Of a stretch of DNA of 64,000 bases, positions 19,770 to 32,814 are shown in pieces. The notes beneath the pieces were generated by a model. That model did no database searches. It was given only the letters and a program-made list of their open reading frames with translations, and was not told where the DNA came from. How positions within the stretch are numbered: position 1 is the first letter of the stretch; the number at the start of each line of letters is the position of its first letter. The translations under genes and the position numbers were made by a program. The stretch is from Myotis daubentonii (taxonomy: Eukaryota > Chordata > Mammalia > Chiroptera > Vespertilionidae): positions 93,410,964-93,474,963 of the forward strand of contig NC_081847.1 in the NCBI RefSeq assembly GCF_963259705.1. Direction: 5' to 3'.

Positions 19770-20914
19770 GTGCGGTTTCCCTAAAGCAGACACCGGGGCA
19801 GGTGTGCAGGTGGCATTCACAAGCCTTTTACACGTGCTGCCGAAGAGGAAGCAGCAGGACGCCAGCAGCATGAGGGAGTTGGTCCGTCTGCTCTCCGCCC
19901 TGATGCGCCAGGCAGAGCACATTCCCATGGTGCCAAAGAGAAGCTCTCGGACCTCTGGTGCGTGGGCCGGGTTAGATCAGAGGTGAAGTTCAGCAGGACC
20001 GCCAATTTAGCAGATTTCCACTGTGTTTCTCCAAAGCTCCAGGGCCAACTCAGTGGTGGATGAAAGAGCTGCTTGAGCAAGAAGTTGACGCACAGTCGCC
20101 TGGCTGGTAGGCACCTTGCTTGCAGTCGGCCTTCGTTTGTGTGTAGATTCTGTTGAACTGTTAGTTTTGTGAACTATTAGGAAGAATTTAGTGCACAAGG
20201 GTAGAGCTGCCAAAAATATACGATTGGAAAAGCAGGTAAGATCCTTTTCATACAAGAATTCAAAGCAAAAAAGTGAGACTGCGACTTCCAGCACAGTGAG
20301 CAGCATGGTAATGGGAAGTAGGCGCTGCCTTCAGAATGGTGACTGCTCCGTAATAAATGTGCTCATTACTCCCAGCGTACGGGCAATTCTTTCTTCAGGA
20401 CCTTTATATATATATATGGGGCATGGCATTTTTTAAAGACTTGACAAAGCCACGTATTTTAAAAAGACATATTGTGTTTGGAATAATTGAGACCCACAGG
20501 ATATATTTTATATACATTTATTAGAAGGTTCCGTTTCATCTGATCAGCGCCTAAGTCTTAGAATTATGCTGTGAGGGAGCTGGAAAAGACCTTCAGAGTC
20601 ATTGATTCCAGCGCCCTCATTTTACAGTTAAGGGCGGAGCGGGGGGGGGGGGGCAAGGGGAGACAGTGATGACAGTGAGCTGCGAGGGCCCCAGTGGTCA
20701 CAGTGAGCTGCGAGGGCCCCAGTGGTCACAGTGAGCTGTCAGAGCCCCAGTGGTGGTGAGGCGCGGAGCAGGAACTAGAAGCCGCTCTCCTGACCCTTCA
20801 CCCAGCTCCCTTGTAGCAAGTGGGGTAGTTAGGTGGGGAGTTAACTCTTTCTGCCTCTGTTATTCATGGAACACTCACCATGGACCAAACTGTGGTCCTT
20901 AGCTGTGTCCTCTT
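19770..20914. other. Non-coding; small minisatellite
   Basis: 19.78-20.3 kb has short frames on both strands that I cannot assign to any protein. 20560-20640 resembles an old MIR-like fragment. A poly-G lies at 20641-20653. Confidence 0.4.
20673..20756. repeat. 28-bp tandem repeat, three units
   Basis: Units start 20673, 20701 and 20729 with 'CAGTGAGCTG'. The first two are identical and the third has a few changes. Confidence 0.93.
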
Positions 20915-22195
20915 TAAAAAAAAAAAAATTATTGTTGACATTATTGCAGATGTCCCCTATCCCATCCTCCCTTTATCCACCTCCACCCAGCCCCTGCCCC
21001 CTCCCTTGGCCCTCACCACACTATGATCTGCATCCATGGCCTATGCATATATGTTCTTTAGCAAATCCCTTTACCTTTCTTTATCCTGTGTCCCCTCTCA
21101 CCTCCCCTCTGACATTTGTCAGTCTGTTCCATGTATCTGTGCCTCTGGGTTTATTTTGTTCATCAGGTCATTTTGTTCATTAGATTCCACACAGTAGTGA
21201 GGTCATAAGGTACTTGTCTTTCTCTGACTGGCTTACTTCACTTAGTGTAGTAATTCCAGGTCTATCCATGCTGTCGCAAAGGGTGAGAGTCAATTCTTTA
21301 TAGCTGCATAGTGTCCCATCGTGTAAATGCACCACAGCTTTTATAGCCACTCGTCTACTGAGGGGCACCAGGGCTGCTTCCAGATCTTGGCGCTTATAAA
21401 TAACACTGCTCTGCACTAGGGGTGCAGATATTCTTACTGGTGGGTGTTTTGGGATCCTTGGGATATATTCCCAGAAGGGGGATCGCTGGGTCATAAGGCC
21501 GTTCCATTTTTAATTGTTTGAGGCAACTCCATAGTGCTTTCTGCAGTTACTGCAGCAGCTGCGTTCCCACCAGCAGTACACGAGGGTCCCCTTTTTTCCA
21601 CATCCTCGCCAGCACTTATTGTTTGTTAGTTACTCATAGTAACCATCTGACAGGTGTGAAGTAATACCTCATTGTAGTTTTAATTTCCATTTCTCTGTTA
21701 GTGACTTTGAGCATTTTTTCATATGTCTAATAGCCATCTGTATGTCTTCTTTGAAGTGTTTATTCAGGTTTTTTGCCCATTTTTTAATTGGACTGCTTGT
21801 CTTCCTGGTGTTGAGTTACATAAGTTCTTTATGTATTTTGGGTATTAAACTGTTATCAAGTGAATCATTGGCAAATATGTTCTCCCATCCAGTGGGGTCC
21901 TTTTTTGTTCTGTTGATGGTTTCTTTTGCTGTGTAGAAGCTTTTAATTTTGATGTGGTCCCATTTGTTTTATTTCTCCTGTATTTCCCTTGCCCTCGGAG
22001 ACATATAGGTGAAAATATTGTTCCAACAGATGTTGTTCCTGGGATTTTACTGCCTATGTTTTCTTCTAGGGTTTTGATGGTTTCATGACTTACTTTTAAG
22101 TCATTTGTCCATTTTGAGTTTATTCTGTGTATGGTGTAAGTTGGTTGTCTAGTTGCTTATTTTTGCATGCACTTGACCAGTTTTCATTTTTTTTG
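20915..22195 (-). mobile_element. L1 LINE, 5'-truncated, antisense
   Basis: The + strand shows the reverse complement of an L1 3' UTR (20.93-21.2 kb) followed by the end of ORF2 read backwards ('TATAGCTGCATAGTGTCCCAT', 'CCACATCCTCGCCAGCA', 'TCTTTATGTATTTTGGGTAT'). Frames are broken, so it is inactive. Roughly 1.3 kb of the usual 6 kb is present. Confidence 0.88.
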
Positions 22196-22570
22196 TAACA
22201 CATATTTTTGTTACTCTCTTAGTACCCTGAAATGTGATCCATGTGTAATGTAGTTACTGAGTATGTCAGTAATGAGAAGGAACGATAAAAGTAATTTGCA
22301 ATAACATGTGATTTCCCTACACTAATGGGTGGGGATGATGTCCCTGGAACACATAGTAAAGAAGCCAGCAATTTGCCTGTATATATAATAAATACATTTT
22401 AATTTATTTAACATAAAACATTAGAAGACATTCCATACAAGAAGTACAGACAAACGAAAGAACAAAGGTAGACTAAAAGTAGTGTTCGGATCACTACAAT
22501 CCAGACTTAATCGTATGCAACAGGAAGAGGAGATAATGGTAATTGCTGTAGGGAAATATGCCAAGTCAAA
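22196..22570. other. AT-rich non-coding DNA
   Basis: Nothing recognised. Confidence 0.5.
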
Positions 22571-22578
22571 CTGTAGAC

Positions 22579-22783
22579 CAGGGGTCCTCAAACTACGGCC
22601 CGCGGGCCACATGCAAATATAAATATTGTATTTGTTCCCGTTTTGTTTTTTTACTTCAAAATAAGATATGTGCAGTGTGCATAGGAATTTGTTCATAGCG
22701 TTTTTTTTTAAACTATAGTCCGGCCCTCCAACAGTCTGAGGGACAGTGAACTGGCCCCTATTTAAAAAGATTGAGGACCCCTG
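22579..22783 (+). mobile_element. Non-autonomous hAT, CAGGGGTCCTCAAAC family
   Basis: Ends CAGGGGTCCTCAAACTACGG and ...TTGAGGACCCCTG are inverted. Flanking octamers CTGTAGAC and GTCTAGAC match at 6 of 8. It is about 95 percent similar by eye to the copy at 23920-24127. Confidence 0.9.
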
Positions 22784-22791
22784 GTCTAGAC

Positions 22792-23911
22792 TGTTGGGGT
22801 GGAGAAAATGTGGCAGTCTGATATTTTGCAAATGAGAGAGTGCAAACTGTTAATCTACTTCCCCCGAAATTCCAAAACTACTTTCTGGGACATTATCATG
22901 TCGTTACTAATGTGAAGTCCACTTCAAGGGCCTCTGCAGGGAGCTCCCAGAGCATCAGTCATAAGAGGTGAAGCATTGCCCAAATGAGAATTATTGATTG
23001 AGTGCTGATATTGCCTTTACATTTTCCAGTAATATTGTAGTATCGATTCTAGAGTTAGGAGACAGACTACACAAAATGATGGAATTTTTCACCACAGCAA
23101 CCTTATTGTAGATTGCTGGGCTCTTGGTAGAGCGTCATATAAAATGCTTAATTATGATTCTGTACCAGGTTTAGTTTGGTTTATGTTGATGGGACATTTG
23201 GAGAAACGTTTCAATAAGCAGGGAAGGCCCCCCCACCTCCTCACTCAAAGCCAACGCACTCCCTCCTCCAGAAACCAGGACACACCTGAGACCTTCTCAG
23301 AATGTGCTCCAGGGGGTGGTCTGGCCCTGGTGAGAGCTGTCGGGCTACATAAACAATTTGTATGATGGCCTGGATTCTTTTCCACGCCCCTGCCCACCTG
23401 TTTACTTCTTTCCAGTGGGCCCATCCCCTCGTTCACTGGTCTCCTGCTTCCAGTGCCCAGCAAGCTCAAGCTCATGTCTGACCTTTTCTCTCACTGTCGC
23501 CTTGCAAACATTTACCTCTTCTGGTCCTTCTGCCCCAGAATCTATGTTTGTCCTTCTGTCCCAGTGCCTATGTTCTGTCACTACGAGTGGTGACAAATGA
23601 TTATACAAGCTGGCTAATGTTTTAGTTCTCCCAGACCTTAACCTTGTTTAAATACTCATCTTTAGAAAACTTTTAAGGCTTTCATATAGAGAGATATATG
23701 CATTCACACACATGTATGTGTGCACAGTATATGCACATATATGTGCATGTTACATCTGGGTATGTACAGGTACACACACACACATCATTTCAGGTTCTGA
23801 AAAACAGGAAAGGAGGTAGTATTATTTGAGATTTTACTTTTCATGCCCTTGAAACAGGCTTATGCAAATAATGGCACTGGCCCGATACTGGAAGTAGCAC
23901 ATGCTACAGTG
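22792..23911. other. Non-coding, with short TG/CA-rich stretch
   Basis: 23.69-23.79 kb alternates CA/TG/TA dinucleotides. Overlapping short frames at 23.2-23.6 kb are unassigned. Confidence 0.45.
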
Positions 23912-23919
23912 CTGTAAAG

Positions 23920-24127
23920 CAGGGGTCCTCAAACTATGGCCCGCGGGCCACATGCAAATACAAATATTGTATTTGTTCCCGTTTTGTTTTTTTACTTCAA
24001 AATAAGATATGTGCAGTGTGCATAGGAATTTGTTCATAGTGTTTTTTTTTTTAAACTATAGTCCGGCCCTCCAACGGTCTGAGGGACAGTGAACTGGCCC
24101 CCTGTTTAAAAAGTTTGAGGACCCCTG
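23920..24127 (+). mobile_element. Non-autonomous hAT, second copy with perfect duplication
   Basis: Same family as 22579-22783. The 8-bp target duplication CTGTAAAG is perfect (23912-23919 and 24128-24135), which makes the boundaries certain. Confidence 0.94.
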
Positions 24128-24135
24128 CTGTAAAG

Positions 24136-26344
24136 TATGCTTTCAGAGGAGGCCAAAATCTGCAACCAACCTAAATAAACTGTTGTACTAGAATTTTTTT
24201 GTTTTACTTCAAGTAGATGTGTCCTGTGCTTGCAAATAGGAGTTGTTAGGGGCAGAGCAGAGCTATAGACACCCCTGCCGTCTTCGTGTATTTAGCCTAC
24301 GCACTATCGACCCACTAAAAGCACACACACATCTCTGCAAAATGCATGGTATTGGCAGAGGGATCGCAGGGGTTTGAAGATTATCCGTACACACAACCTA
24401 CAGACGAGTGTGGGCCCCCACATGCAAGGAGGAATTGAGAGCAAAACTATTTTTTTTTATTTCTAATGTACCTTCTGGACCATAACATGAGACCTGCTCT
24501 TAGAATTAAGAGTTTATATGAAATGTCCTTTCAGTATTGGCTACATCATGCATCTTGAATTGACCAAATTACAAGTAAGATATGTTTTTTTCTTAGATTA
24601 CTTCCCACTCCCTGTCCAGATGCCTTTTGTAACATGGTGTCTTACTCTTTTTAAAGAAAGAAGCTTTAATGTAATGTAAACCCTTAACAGTTAAAATTGA
24701 AGTTATTATAGAGAAAAAATTGAAGTTATTGTGTGTGTGTGCGTGCGCGCGTGCGAATAGCCAGTTGCTTTCACACAGTCACAAGAAGGGCATGTTTTAC
24801 GCAATCAAGGGGGCAGCTTTTCCTACAAACGGGGCTGCAGCGATTGTACACGACGCTGTCTGAACTGTGATTATTTTGCAGCATATTGTTCATTCTTCCT
24901 GCGAGCTTCTCGGTCCATTGAATGGTCTGGCACTCAACCCCAGGCTGACCTTGAACCTTACTTGGGAGACTTTTGTTACGGTTTCTAATCAGTGTCTAGT
25001 GGTGCGGTGGGGACGGAGAGAAGATGAAATTGAGGTGGCTGGATGGCTGGATAGCGGAGGTGATAAGGAAAATCAGGAGCTTCTTGCATTTGAGCCACAC
25101 AAAGACCTACCGAGGCAGTGAAATTTCATTGGAATATCTGCCTTTGCTTGTTATGCTTTCTCTTCTTGTGTGGAATAAAGGGTGTGAAAGGACGGCACTC
25201 CTTCCTCTTTGAACTGCTAACTCTCGGGTACGAGAGGAAGCCTTCGCTGTCAGGATGAACAGGTCCGGGGCATGCCAGGCACTCGGCTCATGGTGCCGCC
25301 TTTCACATCCTACTTCCACACCGCCCTGAGCTGAACGCTAACACGCTCCAGAGTGGAGCTAAGAAAAGGGAACATCCCCCCAGTGATGTCCTGAAAGACA
25401 TTTTGGAAGCCTTTATTAAATCTATGTGAAATGGAAAAACAAAATACGGCAACATTGTCAATTCAAACGAAGAATGCAATGCTTTCCACTCATTTCCAAA
25501 GCAAGAAGCTCACTTTAGCTTTGTAGTCTTTTCTGCTCTTTACCTCCTTATCACAGAGGGAATTAGAGCTGTGACCTGTAGTTACAGGTTACTTTAAGCA
25601 AATACAGTCTGTGAGGATTCAGGTAAAATGATGGTGTTCATTTAAAAAAATTCAAAATTGAAATAGAAACACAATTTTTTAGAAGCATATCTCTAAATAA
25701 ATTTGATTTTCCTGAAGCATTCTTAAACATCAGATTAGAATGCAGGTAATTTATTTCCCCCCCAAAAAATCCATTTTCTCAGTGTGTTCAAATACGCTTA
25801 GGTGTTAGTAATATCACTGGGCTAAAACAGTAAATATCAGCATCCTTTTACCTGTAATAGTTGTACTGTATTTTCAGTTAGGAATTTTTACTGTCAGGGA
25901 ATGAGACTTTACTCCTGTGACAGGCTGGCATTCAGCTACACGCCCTGGTCCATCTTACTGGTTATTAATGGCTGGAGCCCAAGTTGTGCTGATTCTTAAG
26001 TATTTTGCTTTTTTATTTCTTTTTTTTTCTTGAGTATTTTAAATAGTAATCCTATACCTACATTATCACTTTTGTGATCTGGCTTTCTTCCAGTGGCATT
26101 GACTCACCTTGCTCCTTCCCGTCCCACACCTGTAACATACAACCCCAAACACTGCCTCGTTAACATTTAGTTAACACTTAAAATATCTACCCAAATGTCT
26201 CTTTCTCAAATGAGCCATCTCTCCCCTTAAGACTGAGCCAAATACCCCTCTAATATACATATCCACACATATATACATGTATGCATAAACATGTCCATAT
26301 ATGTGCTCAGATCACTCATTGCAAGGAGCTGTAAATTCACATTT
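24136..26344. other. Intronic non-coding DNA
   Basis: A (GT)n/(GC)n alternating run at 24731-24756 could adopt Z-DNA. No other recognised feature. Confidence 0.45.
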
Positions 26345-26360
26345 ATTTGTGTAATCTTTT

Positions 26361-26580
26361 TTTAAAAAAATATATTTTATTGATTTTTTTACAGAGAAGA
26401 AGGGAGAGGGATAGAGAGCTAGAAACATCGATGAGAGAGAAACATCGATCAGCTGCCTCCTGCATGCCCCCCAGTGGGGATGCGCCCGCAACCAAGGTAC
26501 ATGCCCTTGACCGGAATTGAACCCGGGACCCTTCAGTCCACAGGCCGACGCTCTATCCACTGAGCCAAACCGGTTCAGCT
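26361..26580 (-). mobile_element. Ves SINE with perfect target duplication
   Basis: Flanks 'ATTTGTGTAATCTTTT' at 26345-26360 and 26581-26596 are identical over 16 bp, so the insertion is relatively young. Confidence 0.95.
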
Positions 26581-26596
26581 ATTTGTGTAATCTTTT

Positions 26597-27386
26597 AAAT
26601 TAACCACTAAACTAGGGCCCCCTCTAGTTTCAATGATCCTTATATTCCTAGAAAATACTGCAGTGACTACTTAGTGTGGGAGTGTAATAGTATTTGTTGA
26701 AATGCCCATTGACTAAACACCCCCATCTTTAGCCCCGTGTGTGCACATGCATACATATATACTACACACAAACACACACACACACATGCCCTCACATTCT
26801 AATTTAAATAAATAAAAGAAACTCCGAAGCTGTGAGACCCTGACTGCTTCTTTCCTGGGACCTCCCCAAATATCACTCTCCCCTTTCTTCCAGTTCTCCT
26901 TCAACCAGTGACCCAGCAGAGGGGATTTGAGTAGAACTTCATTTGCTCAGACAGTGAGGCAGGTCTGTTAAATTTCTTTCTGGTTTTAGCTTATCTTTAT
27001 TGCTGTATTACACATGTCCCTCTTTTTCCCCATCTACCCTCCACCCTGCTCCCGCCCCCCCCTCAGCCCTTCACCAGGCATTCTTCACAGTATCTACTCT
27101 AATGTGTGAAATCCCTTCCTAATAGTGAGAGCGTTTAAAGGCTTGACTTTCCGGGGTTTGTGCTGTGCTGTTTGTACACGTTTTGGCATTAGACAGTAAT
27201 CTAAAAAAAAAAAATCATCTGAAGGTTACCTATCCATCTGGTCTCCATATGGAGAGCAGAGAGATGAAAGAGAACAAGGTTTAAAATAAGAATAAATATA
27301 TGAAACTGCAAGAGTAACATAAAAGTCCATGCTATCAGTCAACAGTTCATATTTTTAAGAATTGTACAAAGGCGTCAAACTGTGCC
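26597..27386. other. Non-coding; probable small L1 3' piece
   Basis: About 26995-27110 reads like an antisense L1 3' UTR fragment ('TTATTGCTGTATTACACATG', C-rich run). The rest is unassigned, with a (CA)n at about 26767-26786. Confidence 0.4.
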
Positions 27387-27399
27387 TAAAATTGTTAAG

Positions 27400-27552
27400 G
27401 CCCAGCCGGTGTGGCTCAGTGGTGGAGCATCGACCTATGAACCAGGAGATTACGGTTTGATTCCCAGTCAAGGCACATGCTTGAGTTGCGGGCTCCATCC
27501 TCAGTAGGGGGCATGCAGAGGCAGTCCATCAGTGATTTTCTCTCATCATTGA

Positions 27553-27620
<68 letters not shown>

Positions 27621-27669
27621 CTTTCCTCTCTGAAATCAATGGAAATATATTTAAAATAATAATAATAAA
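27400..27669 (+). mobile_element. Ves SINE with long (CT)n tail
   Basis: Head 'GCCCAGCCGGTGTGGCTCAG', then a (CT)n at 27557-27618 and A/T tail. Flanks 'TAAAATTGTTA' and 'TAAAATCGTTC' are a diverged duplication. Confidence 0.9.
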
Positions 27670-28365
27670 TAAAATCGTTCGCAGATCTACCATACCGACA
27701 AGCACTTACTATGTTCTAGGTTCTCTTCTAGTATTTGTGCCTACATCCAATTGCTTCATTAACATGAGTTGAGTTAATCTTTTGCTCATTGAAAGCCCTC
27801 CTGCTTCGTTTAGTTTACGGGAGAGCCTGGTAACCCTGGAATTCAAACCCATGGGGGCGCATCAGAAGCACATAGAAGCCAGGTTTCAGGCACACCATTG
27901 GCCACATTTGGGATCACTTGACCATAACAAGAACTAATGTATCTAATGGATTAGAGCTAATTGACAAAAAAGGTCTCTGTGACCCCACAGAGTGTGTGTA
28001 ATGTGCAGATAAGAGTGGGCAGAAGGAAAAGCTCTGTTTCACTGAAGAATATAAGCTATAAAATTACAGAAAATGATAGAATTATAAAGTAACTTTTTTG
28101 CAAGTACTATTATAAGAATAATCAAAAGATGACCCACCATTAGGTGAATGGTTTCTGGAGATATGATGGTCACACTCTCTCTACATGTCACCCCACAGAG
28201 AGCTTGCTAATTGCAGAAAGGGGCAAGGACCTTTGCAGGAAGCGATATGGCAGACACTAGCTCAACCCGGCGATAACACTTACATCACCAGCAATGGGAC
28301 AAACTCATGTCATGTCTTGGTATGATACACGCATGAAGTAGACACACAATCACCACCGAAGTTAT
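27670..28365. other. Non-coding, nothing firm
   Basis: 28130-28360 could be further diverged LINE sequence ahead of the L1 but I cannot support it. Confidence 0.4.
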
Positions 28366-28937
28366 TTTGTCAAAAATGGATATATGCACCCCTATGTTCA
28401 TAGCAGCACAATTCACCATAGCTAAGATCTGGAAACAGCCTAAGTGCCCATCAGTAGATGAATGGATTAGAAAACTGTGGTACATCTACATGATGGAATA
28501 CTATGCTGCTCTAAAAAGGAAGGAACTCTTACCATTTGCAACAGCATGGATGGAACTGGAGAGCATTATGCTAAGTGAAATAAGCCAGTCAATGAAGGAA
28601 AAATACCACATGATCTCACTCATTCATGGATAATAGAGACCATTACAAACTTTTGAACAATAATAGATACAGAGGCAGAGCTGCCTCAAACAGATTGTCA
28701 AACTGCAGCGGGAAGGCCGGGGAGGGTTGGGGGGCAGGAGGAAGGGGGGTAAGAGATCAACCAAAGGACTTGTATGCATGCATATAAGCATAACCAATGG
28801 ACATAAGACACCGGGGGATAGGGGAGGCTAGGGGACTGTCTAGGGCGGGCGGGGGGAGGGGGGGGGGAGAAATGGACACATATGTAATACCCTTTGTAAT
28901 ACTTTAAGCAATTAAAAAAAATAAAATTAAAAAAAAT
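28366..28937 (+). mobile_element. L1 LINE 3' end, sense orientation
   Basis: The end of ORF2 is visible as an open frame at 28367-28633 ('NIGVH...' style wording; segment 'KLWYIYMMEYYAALKRKELL'). It is followed by a G-rich 3' UTR (28700-28870) and an A-rich tail (28913-28937). The frame is intact only for 88 codons because the element is 5'-truncated. It is one of the least decayed L1 pieces here, but it cannot move by itself. Confidence 0.9.
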
Positions 28938-30904
28938 GTTTCACCTGAATCTAATCATGAAGAAATAATCAGGAACACGTTTTCTTCTCCCAAGTAAATC
29001 CTATAATAGGAACTCCTCAATGAAAAGAAGAAAAAAATTGTACCTAATCTTCAGCTTCTATATTGAGACAAATATTGTTTTAATATGGGGAAAAAATGGC
29101 AAATTATTATGGGGAGAGAGCTGGTTCTTTAAAAGTCTTGATTATCTTCAAGCAAATGTAATAATGGCTTTAGGGCTTACACCACTGGCCCTCTCCACGC
29201 CCGCCCCAAGCTACTCAGATGAGTATCAATAGGAAGACCATGGATACCCATTTTCCTGCAAGACTTTTGAGACCTGAGTGGACTGAGTGGGATTGAGTTT
29301 TGTAATTTTATTAAATGTTTAATCTATATGTATTTCATATTTTTTAAAGTTCTAAGAACATGAACAAGATAAGTTAAAAGTTACTTGAATTTAACAGTAG
29401 GAAATGTGGACTTCCATCTAGAATTTGGCTTTAGCGGAGAACAGCTATAAGGAAAATTTGTGGAGGTAATTATTAGCCAGAAGCTATTTGTACTCTAAGT
29501 TTATTGAATATGCATATATGATAATAAGACTTTACATGAATAGAAAACCTTTTGATAATAAATCCGTGTAAGAGAGTGTGCCTTGGGAAATAATTCTAGA
29601 TGTTTAAGAATATTGAATTCCCTACACTCAGAATGTAAAACTCTAGACCCCATTATGTCATTATTTTTCATTCATGGTATTTAGGTCATTTTACCTCAAG
29701 TCCCAGAAAAGAGAAATAAAACAAACAATGGAAATGGTGCTGTCTGTTTGTCCACACATTCAATACACTGCAGTCACCGAAGGAACAGCAAAGGAGGCCT
29801 GGGAATCTGTCACCGAAATGAGCTAAAGTGCGCTCCTCATCACAGCCATCAGAGACCAATCAGCACCTAGTCACTCGCGGAGAAATCCTCGTGTCATTTG
29901 CGTATTGGAACTGCTGACTCACTGGTTTTTGTTTCTGTGGCATCTACTCGCTTTCTTAGGAAAAGCACTTTCATAGTCAAATCAAACATAGAGGACTTGC
30001 ATTCTCTGTATGAACCCTATGCATTTATAACACTTCACGGACTGTGCATACCCCCAAGGTAATTTTACTGTATGTTAACAAACTAAAATGGGGGACCCTT
30101 CCAATTCCCTTTCCTTGTTTTTAGATTTCTATCACATTATTTCGTATTTTCGTCTTTGAGTGGCATCCGTGCTCAAACTCGTTCTCTCATTACTGTGTTC
30201 ATTCTTGTGTAAATGGTAGCTGGATTTCATCAGGAATCCTTTTATTCTAGGAAGGCCTGTGTGGGTCATTCTTCATGAAGTTGTGCTTCCCCGATCCTTA
30301 TCCACTCCGGCCCATCACCACCAGGCTCTCCCCTGGCCTGGGACCTATGCCTCTGGTCCATAAGCCATTTTCTGAGTTTCTCTCTGTGCTTGCAGGGCCG
30401 GCAGTGTGGGTGGTGGGAGCTGGCATAGTGGGCGGCCTGTAGCTCCAGTATAGGCGTGGTCTAATACCATGTCACCAACCGTGTGCACTTTGCCCTCAAG
30501 TGTAGACATTCAAGTCCCTAATTCTGAGTTGTGGTTTAGCAGTCATGGCTTTTTCTCATTGTCTCCCATAGCAGATCATGCCATAGCTAAAAAAGAATAG
30601 TAGGTGGTGTGTAGTTTCTCTAGCCCTACCTTCCCAAGTCATTCTGACTTTCAACATTCCCTTAGCCTACTTATGCCCTAGATGGCACTGTCCCAATCTA
30701 ATGTTTGCTGGACAGCCTTTTGGGGCATTTTATATTATTTTTAGGAATATACCTCCAGGTTTGAGAGAGTGTGTGTGTCAATTCTCATTCTTTGTTTCTC
30801 TCTAGATTTACAGAATTTAGCAAGTACACTTTACAGCTAGGGATTTGAAGTTGTGGTACAGTTCTTGTTTAATTGAAAATAAAAGTAATTTTCTTTCCCT
30901 TTCT
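28938..30904. other. Intronic non-coding DNA
   Basis: About 2 kb with no recognisable repeat, exon or RNA. Confidence 0.5.
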
Positions 30905-31930
30905 ATTTTTTTAATAGAGCAACTTTAGGCTCACAGAAATATTGAGCAGAGATTTCCCATATACTTCCTGCCCCCGTCCCAGCCCCGCCACAGCCTCCCT
31001 CATTATCAACTCCCGCTACCAGAGTGGTGCATTTGGAACAATCGATGAATCTACACTGACACCTGAAGTCCATAGTTTACACGATGGTTCACTCTTGGTG
31101 CTTGTAGTCTATGCAGTTGTGCAGCTTTATAGTAACATGTGTGCACTCTTACCGTATCATGCAGGGTGACTTCACTGCACTACCAATCCTGTGCACTCCA
31201 CCTATTCATACCTCCCTCCCCTCTAGCCCCTGGAAATCATTGATCTTTTTATTGTCTCCTCACCTTTGGCTGTTCAACAATGTTGTAGAGTTGAAATCCT
31301 ATAGTAGGTAGCCTTTTCAGATGGACTTCTCTTGCTTAGTAACATGAATTGAAGGGTTCTTTTCATGTCTTTTCATGGCTTGATAGTTCATGCCTTTTCT
31401 GCACTCAGTAGTGCTCCAGTGTCTGGGTGGCCCACAGTTCATTTAACCTTTCACCTTTCGCCTCCTGAAGGACATCGCGGTTGCTTCCAAGTTTTGGCAA
31501 TTGTGAATAAACACGCTTTAAACAATCATGGGCAGGATTTTTGTAGACATAAGCTTTCAACTCCTTTTGGGTAAATATCAAGGAGTGTGATATCTGACTT
31601 GTATGGTAAGTACATGCTTAGTTGTGTAAGAAACTGCCAAACTGCCTTCTGAAATGATGGTACCATTTTGTATTCCTGCCAGTCTGTGATTCATTTTGAG
31701 GTAACTTTTGTGTAGGTTTTAGGTGTAGGGTGTTTTTTATTTTTTTTTAATTTTGCATGTGGATGTCCAGTTAGTCCAGCCTTGTTTGTTGAAAGATGAT
31801 CTTTCCTCCATTGTATTTCTTCTGCTCCTTTGTCAAAGGGCACAGCGTTTTGCTTCTTCCAGGCCAGTAGGAGAGCATCTCTAACTTCAGGGAGTCCTGG
31901 ACCCTCTTGTAAAGAGATCACCCCATTAGG
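30905..31930 (-). mobile_element. Old L1 LINE fragment, antisense
   Basis: 'AATAGAGCAACTTTAGGCTC', 'ACTTCACTGCACTACCAATCC', 'TGGTTGCTTCCAAGTTTTGG'-like phrases follow an L1M-type 3' region read backwards. It is well diverged and short frames are not genes. Confidence 0.78.
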
Positions 31931-31944
31931 TCACGCACACCCAC

Positions 31945-32067
31945 AGCATGCTCTATTTTATTTATCTTTTTCATTGCATACAACATGATTTGATATATGT
32001 TTACATTGTGAAATGATTAACACAATCAGGTTGATTAACACATTCATCACCTCACAAAGTTACCTTT

Positions 32068-32106
<39 letters not shown>

Positions 32107-32460
32107 TGAGAATGCTTGCAAGATCTACTGTCCTAGCAAATTTCAAGAATATAATAAAGTGTTAACTATAGTCACCATGCTGTATATTACAGCTTCAGAA
32201 CTTACTCATCTTATAACTGAAGGTTTGTACCCTTTGCCAGCAACTCCCCATTTACCCAACCCTGTTGCCCCTGGTCACCACGTTCTACGCTCTGTTTCTA
32301 TGAGTTCAACTTTTTTTTTTTTTTTTTTTTTTAGATTCCACACATAAGTGAAACCATACAGTGTTTGGCTTTCTCTGTCTAGCTTATTTCACTTAGCATA
32401 ATATCCTCCAGGGTTATCTATGTTGTTGCAAATGCCAGGATTTCTTTCTTTCTCATGGCT
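31945..32460 (-). mobile_element. Second old L1 fragment, antisense
   Basis: 'TTGATATATGTTTACATTGTG', a (GT)n at 32071-32104, 'AACTATAGTCACCATGCTGT' and 'AGATTCCACACATAAGTGA' follow another L1M 3' UTR in reverse. A poly-T lies at 32312-32331. Confidence 0.72.
32071..32104. repeat. (GT)n microsatellite
   Basis: 17 GT steps within the L1 fragment. Confidence 0.95.
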
Positions 32461-32814
32461 AAAATAATCTCTTTTAATTCACTCAAAGGCAACCAATTAA
32501 GGACATTAATTCTGTAAAATTTCTTTACCTTTTTCATAGTCTACTCATTAGAAGTAAATGACAGGCTTCATCCACACTCCAGGGAAGGGACTGCACAGGG
32601 CTGGGCCTTTCAGGATTCATCTTAGAATTCTGTCCGCCGCAGAGAGCTTGAGTTGCATATTTAATTCTCTGATGCCTCTGCTTGGTTTTGTCATAAATAT
32701 CTGGAATTCGCCACGATCGAAACTGAGCTCTTGGTTTTCTGCTTTGAAGATTTCCTCCATCCCATGTCATCTCAGAAGTTAATTTCAAGTTCTTTCACTT
32801 ATTTCCATCTCGAC
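32461..32814. other. Non-coding, unassigned
   Basis: Short frames on both strands at 32534-32788 without recognisable homology. Confidence 0.45.

Noticed and set aside
19713..20306. Overlapping minus-strand frames as a possible processed pseudogene
   Set aside because: No family recognised and no poly-A tail or duplication; left unassigned.
28367..28633. 88-codon gene
   Set aside because: It is the tail of L1 ORF2 in a truncated copy.
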